NCBI GenBank assembly: GCA_017307285.1
Contig: JAFKFI010000057.1
Span: 1-64,000 of the forward strand
Reading direction: 5' to 3'
Origin: Alphaproteobacteria bacterium
GTDB taxonomy: Bacteria > Pseudomonadota > Alphaproteobacteria > Acetobacterales > Acetobacteraceae
DNA: 64,000 bases
Below, in pieces: positions 14,969 through 23,486 of the stretch. The translations under genes were made by a program, and so were the position numbers. The notes below the pieces were generated by a model. That model saw only the letters and a list, made by a program, of their open reading frames with translations. It had not been told where the DNA came from and did not search any database. The stretch's first letter is position 1; each line of letters opens with the position of its first letter.

Positions 14969-15469
14969 ATGAAGAAGTTGGTGCTGCAGAAGCCAGACCC
15001 TCAACTCGACCTCGTCCTCGACAGGGTCGTTGAGGTCCCGCGGGAATTGGTCTGGAAGGCTTGGACCCAACCGGAGCACCTCAAAGCGTGGTACACGCCG
15101 AGGCCGTGGCGCACGATACACTGCGAGATCGACCTCCAACCAGGAGGCATTTTCCGAACGGTGATGCAAGCCCCCGAAGGTGGCGCGACAGTCGATAATG
15201 TCGGCTGCTACCTTGAGGTCGTTCTTGGCGAGCGGCTTGTTTGGACGGACACCTTGCTTCCGGGTTGGCGCCCGGCGGACGGCACTCGGTTTGGGATGAC
15301 CGTCGTGCTGGAGCTGCAGTCGATCGGCGAGAGCACCCGCTACGTCGCCACGGCCCTCCATAAAGACGAGAACGGCCGCCAGCGGCACGAGCAGATGGGC
15401 TTTCATAATGGCTGGGCGACAGCGCTCGACCAGCTCATCGAGCACATCAAAGCTACAACTGCGACCTAG
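14969..15469 (+). CDS. SRPBCC (AHSA1/Hsp90 activator-like) domain protein
   Basis: A 166-residue protein of the START/Bet v1-like fold: [54 protein letters not shown], then [15 protein letters not shown] at the end. It probably binds a hydrophobic ligand. AAGAAGG lies about 10 bases before ATG 14969; ATG 14965 is in another frame. It pairs with the ArsR gene upstream. A second ArsR-SRPBCC pair occurs at 19.6-20.5 kb. Confidence 0.88.
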   Translation: MKKLVLQKPDPQLDLVLDRVVEVPRELVWKAWTQPEHLKAWYTPRPWRTIHCEIDLQPGGIFRTVMQAPEGGATVDNVGCYLEVVLGERLVWTDTLLPGWRPADGTRFGMTVVLELQSIGESTRYVATALHKDENGRQRHEQMGFHNGWATALDQLIEHIKATTAT

Positions 15470-15598
15470 GCCGGCGCGGCCGGTCCGGCCCCATGATGTC
15501 GGAGCCGGGCTCGGCCATCTTTGGCATCCTCGCATCGGAAAGCGGACGCCGCAGGCAGCGATCACGGGAAACCAAATGCACTTTAAAGGGAGAAGATT

Positions 15599-16165
15599 GT
15601 GAGAAGGCTAATACTCTCGGCTTTTGTAACACTCGACGGGGTTATGGAGGCACCATCGCCTGAGCCGGACCGCTCTTGGAGTGGATGGGTTACGCCTTAC
15701 CAAAGCCCCGAGCAATTCGCTTACAAGTTTAATGAGGTCGAAGAAGCAGAGACATTGCTTCTTGGCCGCGTAACTTATGAGACATTCGCTGCCGCGTGGC
15801 CGTCTCGATCCGGGCCGTTCGCAGAGAAGATGAATGCAATGCCAAAGCTCGTCGCATCACGTACGATAAGCGAGCCGCATTGGAACAATAGCCGGGTCAT
15901 TCAAGGGAACCTAGCGAGCGAGATCACCAGCCTCAAGCAGCAGGATGGCGGTCCGATCCTTATCGCCGGCAGCCGGCGTTTGTCCCACGCCTTAGCTGGG
16001 GCAAAGCTGATCGACGAGTATCGCCTCATGGTTATGCCCCTTGCTCTTGGGGTCGGAGGCCGGCTGTTTCCTGACGCGGAGCAAAAGATAGAGATGGACC
16101 TGGTTGAGACGCAGACATTTCCAATGGGCGTCGCAGTTCTAACTTACCACCGAGCGGCAGCCTAA
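15599..16165 (+). CDS. RibD C-terminal / dihydrofolate reductase-like protein
   Basis: A 188-residue protein with the DHFR-like reductase fold: LILSAFVTLDGVMEAP, LLLGRVTYETFAAAWP, LVASRTISEPHW, GPILIAGSRRLSHALAGAKLIDEYRL and MPLALGVGGRLF are the family's conserved stretches. It is likely an NADPH-dependent reductase of unknown substrate. It starts at GTG 15599, preceded by AAAGGGAGAAG. It follows the ArsR-SRPBCC pair on the same strand and may belong to that unit. Confidence 0.88.
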   Translation: MRRLILSAFVTLDGVMEAPSPEPDRSWSGWVTPYQSPEQFAYKFNEVEEAETLLLGRVTYETFAAAWPSRSGPFAEKMNAMPKLVASRTISEPHWNNSRVIQGNLASEITSLKQQDGGPILIAGSRRLSHALAGAKLIDEYRLMVMPLALGVGGRLFPDAEQKIEMDLVETQTFPMGVAVLTYHRAAA

Positions 16166-16181
16166 GTCTTCCGGCTGATCG

Positions 16182-16995
16182 ATGGAACTGATCGATCTGC
16201 AATACGTGGCGGCAACGGTTGATGCCGGAAATTTCGGCGAGGCCGCGAAGCGGCTTGGCATTTACGCGTCGACTGTAAGTCGCGGCGTCACCCGGGTCGA
16301 GGATGAGCTGGGACTCACGATTTTTGAAAGGGGCCGCTTCGGCGTCCGACTGACCGCCGGCGGGAGGGCCATCATGGTCCATGTCCGCCGCGCGCTCGGA
16401 GACTTTCATGCAATCAGACGCGCTGCGCAATGTAATGCGAACGGTGAGTTAGGAGAGATCAGGCTTGGCGTGAAGGTGCCGCCCTCCGGGGAACTGATTT
16501 GCGAGCTACTTCGAGACTGGCGGGTTGCTCACCCAATGGTCAGTCTCGTGCTCCACGAACTGCACGAGCAGGAAATTGCACCTGCACTGCAGGAGCGATG
16601 GCTCGACGCAGCGCTCGTGCCGCGGCACCTATTATGGCCGAAGGCGGTAGCTGTCCCCATCTATCGGGAGCCGATCGTCGCTGCCGTACCCGTGCGGCAC
16701 AGGCTTGCCGCCAGCAATTCCGTAACTTGGGATGAGCTCCGCGAAGAAGTGGCCGGTGAGCAGGCAAGGCTTGTTGACCCTGGTTGCCGCAGGCTTCGGC
16801 GTCACCTTGATCGCAGAAAGTCGGACCGACTTTTCCTGTCCCGGAGTGACCGTCAAACCCGTCGCCGAGAGCGATGCATGGGTGGACGTCGATCTCACTT
16901 GGACACCCGACAGGGAAGAAGCAGTGGTCGGCAGATTCGTTGCCTTTCTCCGGGACGAAGCTCGAGCACGATCTGTGTCTCGAGGCGCCCCGTGA
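16182..16995 (+). pseudogene. LysR-family regulator broken by internal deletion and frameshift
   Basis: The helix-turn-helix N-terminus is intact (MELIDLQYVAATVDAGNFGEA) and the effector domain reads in frame to SNSVTWDELREEV near 16745. The C-terminal part (QGLLTLVAAGFGVTLIAESRT...VVGRFVAFLRDEA) then continues in another frame to a stop at 16993-16995. About 40-50 residues of the effector domain expected between them are absent, so an internal deletion of a non-multiple of three occurred. The old stop overlaps the GTG start of the next LysR gene, showing the two were once coupled. Confidence 0.8.
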
Positions 16996-17948
16996 CGGTG
17001 GAATTGCGCCACCTGAGATATGCTATCGCAGCCGCCGACCATGGCAGCTTTCGGCGCGCGGCGAGGACACTTTCGGTTGAGGAATCTACGCTCAGCCGTC
17101 GGATTCGGGACCTCGAGGATGAACTTGGGGCAGCTCTATTCGTGCGACGCGCTAGCGGCGTCCAGCTCACCTACGCGGGGGAACGTTTCCTCGATCACGC
17201 CCGTCGTGCCATGGGAGAGGTGACGCATGCTATGGTCGAAGTTGGCGCTATCGGGCGCGGGGAAGCTGGCGCGGTGCGCATTGGGATATTCTCGTCACTC
17301 GCCTCAGGCTTCCTGGCGGATCTGCTGCGTGAGTACCTGATCAAGCATCCTGACGTGCGGACTGACGTATTCGAAGGAAGTCCGAGCGGACATCTCTCGG
17401 CCGTCCGGCATCATCAGACCGACATCGCCTTTCTAACGGGTGAGCAGGAAGTCGATGGTTGCGATCGGCTTCATCTTTGGGACGAGCGGGTTCTCGTTGC
17501 GATGCCCCGGCTACACAGGTTGGCGGGCTTTGCCGCGCTCTCATGGGAAGATCTCCGCGCCGAGCGCTTCATTGTCAGCGAAGCGGATCCTGGTCCCGAA
17601 ATCCATGACTACCTGGTGAAGCATTTAGCCGGGCTGGGCCACCATCCTAGTATCGAACGCCATCGTGTAAGCAGAGACAACCTTATGAATTTGGTCTCGA
17701 TCGGCGGAGGTCTGACGCTGACCAGCGAAGCAACCGTGGGAGCGAACTTTCCAGGGGTTGTTTACAAGCCTCTCGCGGCGGAGCTGTTGCCATTTTGCGC
17801 ATTTTGGTCGCCGCGAAACGACAATCCGGCTCTTCGTCGCATGCTTAGCCTCGCGAGAATAATGTCGAATCGCTCTGGGGTGCTCCAGCAGCGCAGTCGG
17901 CACAAGCCGGCGGTTGGCAATCAGGGGTCGATCTTACCCCATCCGTAA
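16992..17948 (+). CDS. LysR-family transcriptional regulator
   Basis: A 318-residue intact LysR protein starting at GTG 16992 (VELRHLRYAIAAADHGSFRRAARTL; STLSRRIRDLEDELGAALF; GVQLTYAGERFLDHARRA). The effector-binding domain follows (GAVRIGIFSSLASGFLADLL...GGGLTLTSEATVG). Its start overlaps the stop of the disrupted LysR gene. Reading the whole open frame from 16182 as one fused protein would be wrong, because residues between the two are frameshifted sequence. Targets are unknown. Confidence 0.85.
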   Translation: MTVELRHLRYAIAAADHGSFRRAARTLSVEESTLSRRIRDLEDELGAALFVRRASGVQLTYAGERFLDHARRAMGEVTHAMVEVGAIGRGEAGAVRIGIFSSLASGFLADLLREYLIKHPDVRTDVFEGSPSGHLSAVRHHQTDIAFLTGEQEVDGCDRLHLWDERVLVAMPRLHRLAGFAALSWEDLRAERFIVSEADPGPEIHDYLVKHLAGLGHHPSIERHRVSRDNLMNLVSIGGGLTLTSEATVGANFPGVVYKPLAAELLPFCAFWSPRNDNPALRRMLSLARIMSNRSGVLQQRSRHKPAVGNQGSILPHP

Positions 17949-18199
17949 GTGCATTCGCCAAGAGCAAGAGCTGCATTCGCCTTCCGCCGGGAGGCCTCTC
18001 CGTCGGTGTATGCGGTGGCATTGAAAACTGACGACGTCCGGTACTGGCGACCGAGCCGCCTATTCATTTAAGCGTGGTCGGCCGTGGCAATGCCTTTTTG
18101 TCATTCGGCCTCGACATTGGGCTCAGCCCCGCATCGCAGTCGGCGCAGGACGCGCTGGGTGCCGCGCGCAAGACTGTTCAGCACAGTGCGGATGGGGCA

Positions 18200-18991
18200 T
18201 TAGAACGAATGAGGCCCACTGAACGGCCCGATAAAGCTCAGATGTGAGACGAGACCGGTTGGCGGCATCCACTGATGAAGCCCGACCGCCGGGGGATCCA
18301 TCATAAAAGTAAGTTCAGCGCCGGGCGCCAAATCCAGGGTCGCTTGATGCGCGCTGCTGGGGGCAACGCAGACCATTGTGCCCGCCCAACGAAAGGAGAT
18401 GGGGCGATGGACATGGCCGCAGAGGATTCGCTCAACGTTTCGGTGGCGTTGCACAATTTCGGCGAGCCGCTCGGCGCCAACGCGCAATCCCATCTCGTCG
18501 ATGGCGTCGAGGCCGGTCGCAGCAGGAGGATGGTGCATGAACAAGATGACCGGCTTGTCAGCTTGGGCGAGTCGAGCATCGAGCCAGTCCAGCCGCTCCT
18601 GGCACAGCTCTCCATGGCCGTGGCCTTCTGCTAGGGTATCGAGACCAATCAATTGAAGGGGCAAATGCGACACGAGGTATTGAATATAGCCCGATCGCGG
18701 GAGGTACTGATGATGCTGAAATACCTCTCGCAGCGCCTCGCGCTTATCGTGATTGCCCGGAATGATGAATGATGGGATCGAAAGCTGATCCAGCGCTTCG
18801 CGAACAAATCGGTATTCTTCCGGAGAGCCTGTGTCCGCGAGGTCGCCGGTCAAGACGAGCAGGTCAGGCAAGGGCGAAATTCCGCGTAGGTGGTCGATAG
18901 CTCTTCGAAAGTGCTCGCGAGTGTCGACGCGCCCGAACAAAGGCGCGGAAGTCGATGCCACGTGAAGGTCGGTGATCTGAGCGATGATCAA
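18200..18991 (-). CDS. Calcineurin-like metallophosphoesterase (CpdA-like)
   Basis: A 263-residue enzyme with the full motif series D-x-H (QITDLHV), GD (LTGDLADTG), GNHD (IPGNHDKRE), GLDT, H in FMHHPP and GHVH (ILCGHVHRPISF). These bind two metals and place it in the class III cyclic-nucleotide phosphodiesterase/CpdA-like group. The most credible start is TTG 18991, since AGGAG lies 7 bases upstream and the protein then begins LIIAQITDLH. A longer frame adds an unlikely Arg-rich leader. Confidence 0.85.
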   Translation of the reverse strand: MIIAQITDLHVASTSAPLFGRVDTREHFRRAIDHLRGISPLPDLLVLTGDLADTGSPEEYRFVREALDQLSIPSFIIPGNHDKREALREVFQHHQYLPRSGYIQYLVSHLPLQLIGLDTLAEGHGHGELCQERLDWLDARLAQADKPVILFMHHPPAATGLDAIDEMGLRVGAERLAEIVQRHRNVERILCGHVHRPISFRWAGTMVCVAPSSAHQATLDLAPGAELTFMMDPPAVGLHQWMPPTGLVSHLSFIGPFSGPHSF

Positions 18992-19166
18992 TTTGAATCT
19001 CCTGACGCGGATAGTCGTCCCAGGAAGCGGCCGTCGCCGGCCTAGCATCGATGATCGGGCATGAGCGGGACTGGGGGAGGGAGATGGCGAACGTTCAAGC
19101 GGCCGGCCGTATCCGGACGGGCCGCTTGGCGACGCGTCGCCAGCGACGGAAACAGCGAATGCTTAG

Positions 19167-19580
19167 CTAAGGTAGGCCCCGCCACGGCATTAGTTGGCGA
19201 ACTCGGGGTTCGCGGAAGTACAGGGCGCCCCAGACGAAAAATCCCATGTAAACGCCGAAGAGTACGTGCGTAATCATTGGATCGCCCACGCGCAGCTTGA
19301 GGGCGACGGTCGCGCCAAGCAGCGCCGTTTCCAACACCGCGCCGAGAACCGCGGTGCGAGGGAGCAGAAAGAGCGCAAGGCAGATCAGCTCGATCACGCC
19401 CACTGTAAAGTCGAGGTGAGCTGGCCAGCCGAGGCCCGACAGGGTTTGTCGAACCTCGGGCACAGCCACGAGCTTGATCACGGATGAGAAGCCCAGTAGT
19501 GCGCTGATTAGGACCGTGAAAATCCATCCGATTAGACGCTGGACCTTCGAATTGATGAGACCGTCGATCGGTGTGTCCAT
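19167..19580 (-). CDS. DoxX-family membrane protein
   Basis: A 137-residue protein with four predicted membrane segments (IGWIFTVLISALLGFSSVIKL; HLDFTVGVIELICLALFLLP; AVLGAVLETALLGATVALKL; LFGVYMGFFVWGALYF), the DoxX/DUF4870-like layout. It lies 44 bases after the SRPBCC gene on the same strand, and ArsR-SRPBCC-DoxX sets are common in alphaproteobacteria. Its function is not established. Confidence 0.82.
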   Translation of the reverse strand: MDTPIDGLINSKVQRLIGWIFTVLISALLGFSSVIKLVAVPEVRQTLSGLGWPAHLDFTVGVIELICLALFLLPRTAVLGAVLETALLGATVALKLRVGDPMITHVLFGVYMGFFVWGALYFREPRVRQLMPWRGLP

Positions 19581-19624
19581 CGATTTCCCCCTGCCGTGCC
19601 AGATGCTGGGCTCTTGACTTACAG

Positions 19625-20113
19625 TCAGACACGTTCAGCAGCTGCGAGGTGCTTCGCCAGGCGATCAAGGCCTTGCGTCACCATGCCCGCAAAGCCCATA
19701 CGAGCCGCGATATCTCGCTGCTCGAACGACTCAGCCAAGGCCACCAAGTCCCACTTGGTTCGGCCATCGCCGAGATCCTCGAACGATAGAGTTTGAAGCA
19801 GGGACGGTGGACCGTTCGGCTGCGTTACCGCGTTACGCCAGGACAGGCGCTTTGGGGGATCGACCTCGGTGTAGACGAAGTCCATCGTAATCTTGGTGCC
19901 ATCAGGGAACTGCATGATCTGATGCCATGCGCCACCCACGCGGACGTCCATCTCGCACACGGGGCTGGTGAAACCTTCGCCGCCCCACCATTGCGTTACA
20001 TGCTTTGGATCCGTCCAAGCCTTCCAAACCACGTCACGCGGCGCATCGAAGACGCGGCTCATCGTGATCACCGGCTTTTCTGTAGAGTTCTGGTCTATTT
20101 GCGTCGTCATCAT
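19625..20113 (-). CDS. SRPBCC (AHSA1-like) domain protein
   Basis: A 162-residue START-like protein: ITMSRVFDAPRDVVWKAWTDPKHVTQWWGGEGFTSP, GGAWHQIMQFPDGTK, FEDLGDGRTKWDLVA, then GFAGMVTQGLDRLAKHL. It starts at one of two adjacent ATG codons (20113 or 20110). It lies between an ArsR gene and a DoxX gene on the same strand, forming a three-gene unit analogous to the ArsR-SRPBCC pair at 14.5-15.5 kb. Confidence 0.88.
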   Translation of the reverse strand: MMTTQIDQNSTEKPVITMSRVFDAPRDVVWKAWTDPKHVTQWWGGEGFTSPVCEMDVRVGGAWHQIMQFPDGTKITMDFVYTEVDPPKRLSWRNAVTQPNGPPSLLQTLSFEDLGDGRTKWDLVALAESFEQRDIAARMGFAGMVTQGLDRLAKHLAAAERV

Positions 20114-20159
20114 GATGCCTTTCTTAGCTATGAAAAATGGGAGCGGGTCCGATCACTGG

Positions 20160-20495
20160 TTAGTCGGTCGAGGTCACATGGACTGTCCTCAGATATTCCG
20201 TGAGCCTATCGAGGCTGCGGTCCCAGAAGTGCCGGTAATCCGCCAGCCAATCGTCTGCGGCTTGGAGTGCCGCGGGATTGAAGTGGCATGGGCGAAACTG
20301 AGCATCCTTGCCTCGCGAGATGAGGCCAGCGCTCTCCAAGACCTTGAGGTGCTTGGAAACGGCCGCGAGGCTGATGTCGTAGGGCTCGGCCAGTTCTTTG
20401 ACGGTTGCGTCGCGGGCGGCAAGCCGTGTCAGAACGTCGCGTCTCGTTCTGGCGGACAGGGCAAAGAAGATGTTGCTTAGTCGATCGTCCGTCAT
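20160..20495 (-). CDS. ArsR-family transcriptional regulator
   Basis: A 111-residue protein with LSNIFFALSARTRRDVLTRL, VKELAEPYDISLAAVSKHLKVLESAGLI and a C-terminal helix ADDWLADYRHFWDRSLDRLTEYL characteristic of SRPBCC-associated ArsR proteins. The start is taken at MTDDRLSN (20495); an upstream in-frame ATG at 20519 is possible. It leads the SRPBCC and DoxX genes and probably represses them. Confidence 0.87.
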   Translation of the reverse strand: MTDDRLSNIFFALSARTRRDVLTRLAARDATVKELAEPYDISLAAVSKHLKVLESAGLISRGKDAQFRPCHFNPAALQAADDWLADYRHFWDRSLDRLTEYLRTVHVTSTD

Positions 20496-20707
20496 CGTAT
20501 CCAACCGATTGGTTGCCAACGTGTTGGTTGAACAGTGACGAATTGCTCACGCCACGAATAGGCGCGCTGCACGCAACAAAAGGCGCGTGTCACGCAATGA
20601 ATTGACGCGAAACGGCCGCGCCTCAATATCGGCGCAAGCCGCTGGGCGCCAGGCTTATCATCGCTGCCCTTGCAACCAAAAACTCCACCCAGCTGGGTGT
20701 GCGTCTG

Positions 20708-21427
20708 TTAAGGGCGCTTTCGCCACGCAATCCATGCGTTCCAAAACAGGCTCGAAAAGAAGCTTTCCGGCTGTTCAAAACCTGCCCCGTCAAGTAGCTC
20801 AAATACCGATTCTGAGGATTGGGGTGGGTCGGCACCTTGTAGAATCTTGCCGAGCTTTTGCTTCACTTCTTCGCTCGCCGCGCCATGCATTCGCCAACGT
20901 TCTCCCCACGCAGCAAGGAGTAGCGGCTTACTGGCGTAGGCATAGCGATTTCCGGCTAGAATTAGAGGAGCGCCCGGCGCGATCCGATCTGCAATTGCCT
21001 TCAGAATGGCGCTCTTCGAGTCATCGCCTGGCAAATGATGCAGCACCCCGAGCATCATGGCGGCGTCAAAATCTTGCTCTCTCGGGAGACTATCTAAGGT
21101 CCCGATATGCAGCATGGTTTTGTCGCTTAGCCCGTGCGCCTCAAGCCGTTCCGCGGCGAGCGCGAGCATCGGCTGCGAAGGATCCACGCCGGTAAATTCC
21201 CACGTCGGCTCAATTCGGGAAATCGAAATCACTTCTTGGGCGGTGCCACCTATACCGACGATAAGAATCCGCCGATGTCCGCCAGTTCCAAGGGCAGCAG
21301 CCAGAATGCAGGCCGCGAGTTCATGACAAGCGTCATAACCAGCCAGAGCTATTCGACTCTGACTCTCATATTCTGCGGCTCGGGATGCATCGAACTTTTT
21401 CGTTGGCTCGTTCACGTCGTCGTTCAT
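20708..21427 (-). CDS. Class I SAM-dependent methyltransferase
   Basis: A 239-residue protein with RILIVGIGGTAQE (motif I), EFTGVDPSQPMLALAAERL (motif II acidic), DFDAAMMLGVLHHLP (motif IV/post) and RIAPGAPLILAGNRY. This is the tRNA/metabolite type of small-molecule methyltransferase. The start is ATG 21427 (MNDDVNEP), with GAGG 9 bases upstream. The motif I Gly pattern departs slightly from the usual G-x-G-x-G. The substrate is unknown. Confidence 0.82.
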   Translation of the reverse strand: MNDDVNEPTKKFDASRAAEYESQSRIALAGYDACHELAACILAAALGTGGHRRILIVGIGGTAQEVISISRIEPTWEFTGVDPSQPMLALAAERLEAHGLSDKTMLHIGTLDSLPREQDFDAAMMLGVLHHLPGDDSKSAILKAIADRIAPGAPLILAGNRYAYASKPLLLAAWGERWRMHGAASEEVKQKLGKILQGADPPQSSESVFELLDGAGFEQPESFFSSLFWNAWIAWRKRP

Positions 21428-21576
21428 GCGGAGGAACCTCTTCAATACCGGACCACCGCCAGTCGTTTCCCAAAGAAGTCAGGAATGGATAGGCGCGTGA
21501 GATGCAATGCAGGTTGCGTCTCGTGCACGAAACGGGGGCTTGGAAAAGTCGGCTGTCTACCTTCCGAGTTCACAGC

Positions 21577-21996
21577 ATGACAGCACGCCATCTGACCGTC
21601 CTGCATTACCCGCCGCGACAACACTGGCATTGTGTTGAAATTCGAGAGCCGAGCTGGGAAGAGGTCTCGGCTGCGATTCGGCAGATGGACGATGCAGAAT
21701 TCCCCATCGTCCAATTGAGCTGGAACGATGTAGACTCGTGCTTCGATGACGAGGCGTCGTTCAATATTATCGGTGGCCCCCCTACTGGGTTCGCCCTGTT
21801 CGAATTTTTCCCTGGATGGAAGTTTGATGACCCTGGGGGCGGCGACGAGGACGTCCGCCTTTGGCAAAGTGATCAGGGCTATTTCTGCAAACGCAGGAAT
21901 ATTATCGTTGACATTGCCCTCGTGCTAAAACTGAGCAAGGTCTATTTCGAGACCGGCTCCTACGATGAGGTTCGGCACGCTTGCTCGAGCAGGTGA
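21577..21996 (+). CDS. Hypothetical protein (immunity-protein-like size and composition)
   Basis: A 139-residue acidic, aromatic-rich protein (EEVSAAIRQMDDAEFPIVQLSWND, GGPPTGFALFEFFPGWKFDDPGGGDEDVRLW). I do not recognise the family. The small acidic layout resembles toxin-immunity proteins or SUKH-like folds, a guess only. The start is ATG 21577. It is encoded opposite to the adjacent trb operon and is probably cargo. Confidence 0.55.
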   Translation: MTARHLTVLHYPPRQHWHCVEIREPSWEEVSAAIRQMDDAEFPIVQLSWNDVDSCFDDEASFNIIGGPPTGFALFEFFPGWKFDDPGGGDEDVRLWQSDQGYFCKRRNIIVDIALVLKLSKVYFETGSYDEVRHACSSR

Positions 21997-22047
21997 TCAC
22001 CGGCGCGGGCGGTGGCGGGCGGAGTAGATCGCGCTTCGAAAATGGAT

Positions 22048-22281
22048 TTACGTAGGAGTGGTGCCATGCTGGCGACGCGCCTTCGCGAATCCCCGATCTG
22101 TCGCCATGAATCGCTGGATCATGTGAGGAAGGAGCTTCACAGGATCGGAAACTGGCTTGCCTGTCTCCCTTGCCAGGATTTCCGCATACGCGATGAGCTG
22201 CCGATGGACGTCTGCTGGAAGTTCGAATGAGACCTTGACGGGCTTATCGTCTTCGAGTGCGGCGAGCTTGAGCTTTGTCAT
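22048..22281 (-). CDS. DUF2274 family protein
   Basis: A 77-residue protein, KVSFELPADVHRQLIAYAEILARETG, resembling a ribbon-helix-helix domain. It is the short gene that regularly follows trbI in alphaproteobacterial Trb clusters. It starts 2 bases after the trbI stop and is therefore last in the trb transcript. A regulatory DNA-binding role is plausible. Confidence 0.8.
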   Translation of the reverse strand: MTKLKLAALEDDKPVKVSFELPADVHRQLIAYAEILARETGKPVSDPVKLLPHMIQRFMATDRGFAKARRQHGTTPT

Positions 22282-22283
22282 CG

Positions 22284-23486
22284 TTATCCCCGATACGGTT
22301 CGAGCACGAGGTCGCGGGTGACGATCACGCGGACTGGAAAGCCGGGCCGGATGGTGAGCGTCGGCGCGACGTTCAACTGTCGGCGGACGATTTCCTGACC
22401 CGCGTCGTTGATCGTGTCCTGGCCACCGTTGCGGATGGCGCGCAGCAATCGGTCGTCGTCGTCGATCGCCAGTTCGGCCCCAACGCTAAGCAACGTGGAG
22501 AGGCCCGCCGCCTTGGCGAGGTCCCACCAGTGATAGTCAACGCCATCCTCGAGGCCGGCATATCCCGCCGCGTCCGCCCCCGGCTGGCGCTCAAGCACGA
22601 TCGAGCGGCCGTTGGGGAAGATCAGGCGATTCCACACGAGCAGAACACGACGCTGGCCGAACTGTACCGCATTATCGTACTGACCGATGATCCGGGTGCC
22701 CTGCGGCACAAGGAGAAGTCGGCCGGTCGGGCTGTCATAGATGTTCTCGGTCACCTGGGCCGTGATCTGTCCGGGGAGGTCGGAGCGAATTCCGGTGATC
22801 AAGGCGGCGGGAATCACCGCTCCGGCTTGCAGGACGTAGGGTGAGGCCGGTGGCATCACGCGATCCGGAGCGACAGTGCGGCGATCGGTGGCGGCATTTA
22901 GGAAGGCGAGCTGCCGATCCTGCGCGCGCTCTTGTGCCGTCGGCATGTTGAACTGCCCAGGAAGCCCGAGGCCTGTCAGGTTCGCATTGGTGGCGCCGCC
23001 GCCAGGTGCGGGTGAAGCGGCAATCGCCCGCGCTTCGGCCTGGAAAAAGACACGGCTAGTGCGCGCGGCTTCCTGCTCGGCGAGACGACGCTGTTCGGCC
23101 GCATCCACGGTCGGCTGGACGGTTGGCGGTACGACCGGTCGTCCGCGATCTTGCGCGCTCAGGATGGGTCGGCCCAAGTCGCCCGGCAGCGGCGGTCCAA
23201 GTCGCGGGCCGGTATAGTCGCGTGGCAAGCCAGCAAGTCCATCGGCGGTCGGCCTATTCGTGGTGGAATAGAGTTCCTCGTTCCGAGGTCCCGCGTTGCG
23301 GGTCTGGAGCGCGTATATCAGCGCGCCGCCAAGACCGATCGACGCGACCAGGCCGATCGCTGCCAGTGTTTTGCGGGACAGCCGGGTGACACGAGGTGGC
23401 TCTCCGCGCAGCCGCATAGGCGCTGCGGAGTCGCTCGAGCCTTCCTCGGTCTCGGCTCCGCGGCCGGGATTGTCGAAGTCACTCAT
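22284..23486 (-). CDS. trbI: Conjugal transfer protein TrbI (VirB10-like)
   Basis: A 400-residue type IV secretion protein: cytoplasmic N-terminus, one membrane helix (about 41-60, TLAAIGLVASIGLGGALIYAL), a Pro-rich periplasmic linker, then the VirB10 beta-barrel domain (YVLQAGAVIPAALITGIRSDLPGQITAQVTENIYDSP, LLVPQGTRIIGQYD, VLVWNRLIFPNGRS). It spans both membranes in the mating channel. Its ATG shares one base with the trbG stop. Confidence 0.95.
   Translation of the reverse strand: MSDFDNPGRGAETEEGSSDSAAPMRLRGEPPRVTRLSRKTLAAIGLVASIGLGGALIYALQTRNAGPRNEELYSTTNRPTADGLAGLPRDYTGPRLGPPLPGDLGRPILSAQDRGRPVVPPTVQPTVDAAEQRRLAEQEAARTSRVFFQAEARAIAASPAPGGGATNANLTGLGLPGQFNMPTAQERAQDRQLAFLNAATDRRTVAPDRVMPPASPYVLQAGAVIPAALITGIRSDLPGQITAQVTENIYDSPTGRLLLVPQGTRIIGQYDNAVQFGQRRVLLVWNRLIFPNGRSIVLERQPGADAAGYAGLEDGVDYHWWDLAKAAGLSTLLSVGAELAIDDDDRLLRAIRNGGQDTINDAGQEIVRRQLNVAPTLTIRPGFPVRVIVTRDLVLEPYRG

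Noticed and set aside
16182..17948. One 588-residue double LysR protein
   Set aside because: The middle of the frame is frameshifted sequence; the true C-terminus of the first regulator is in another frame and ends at 16995.
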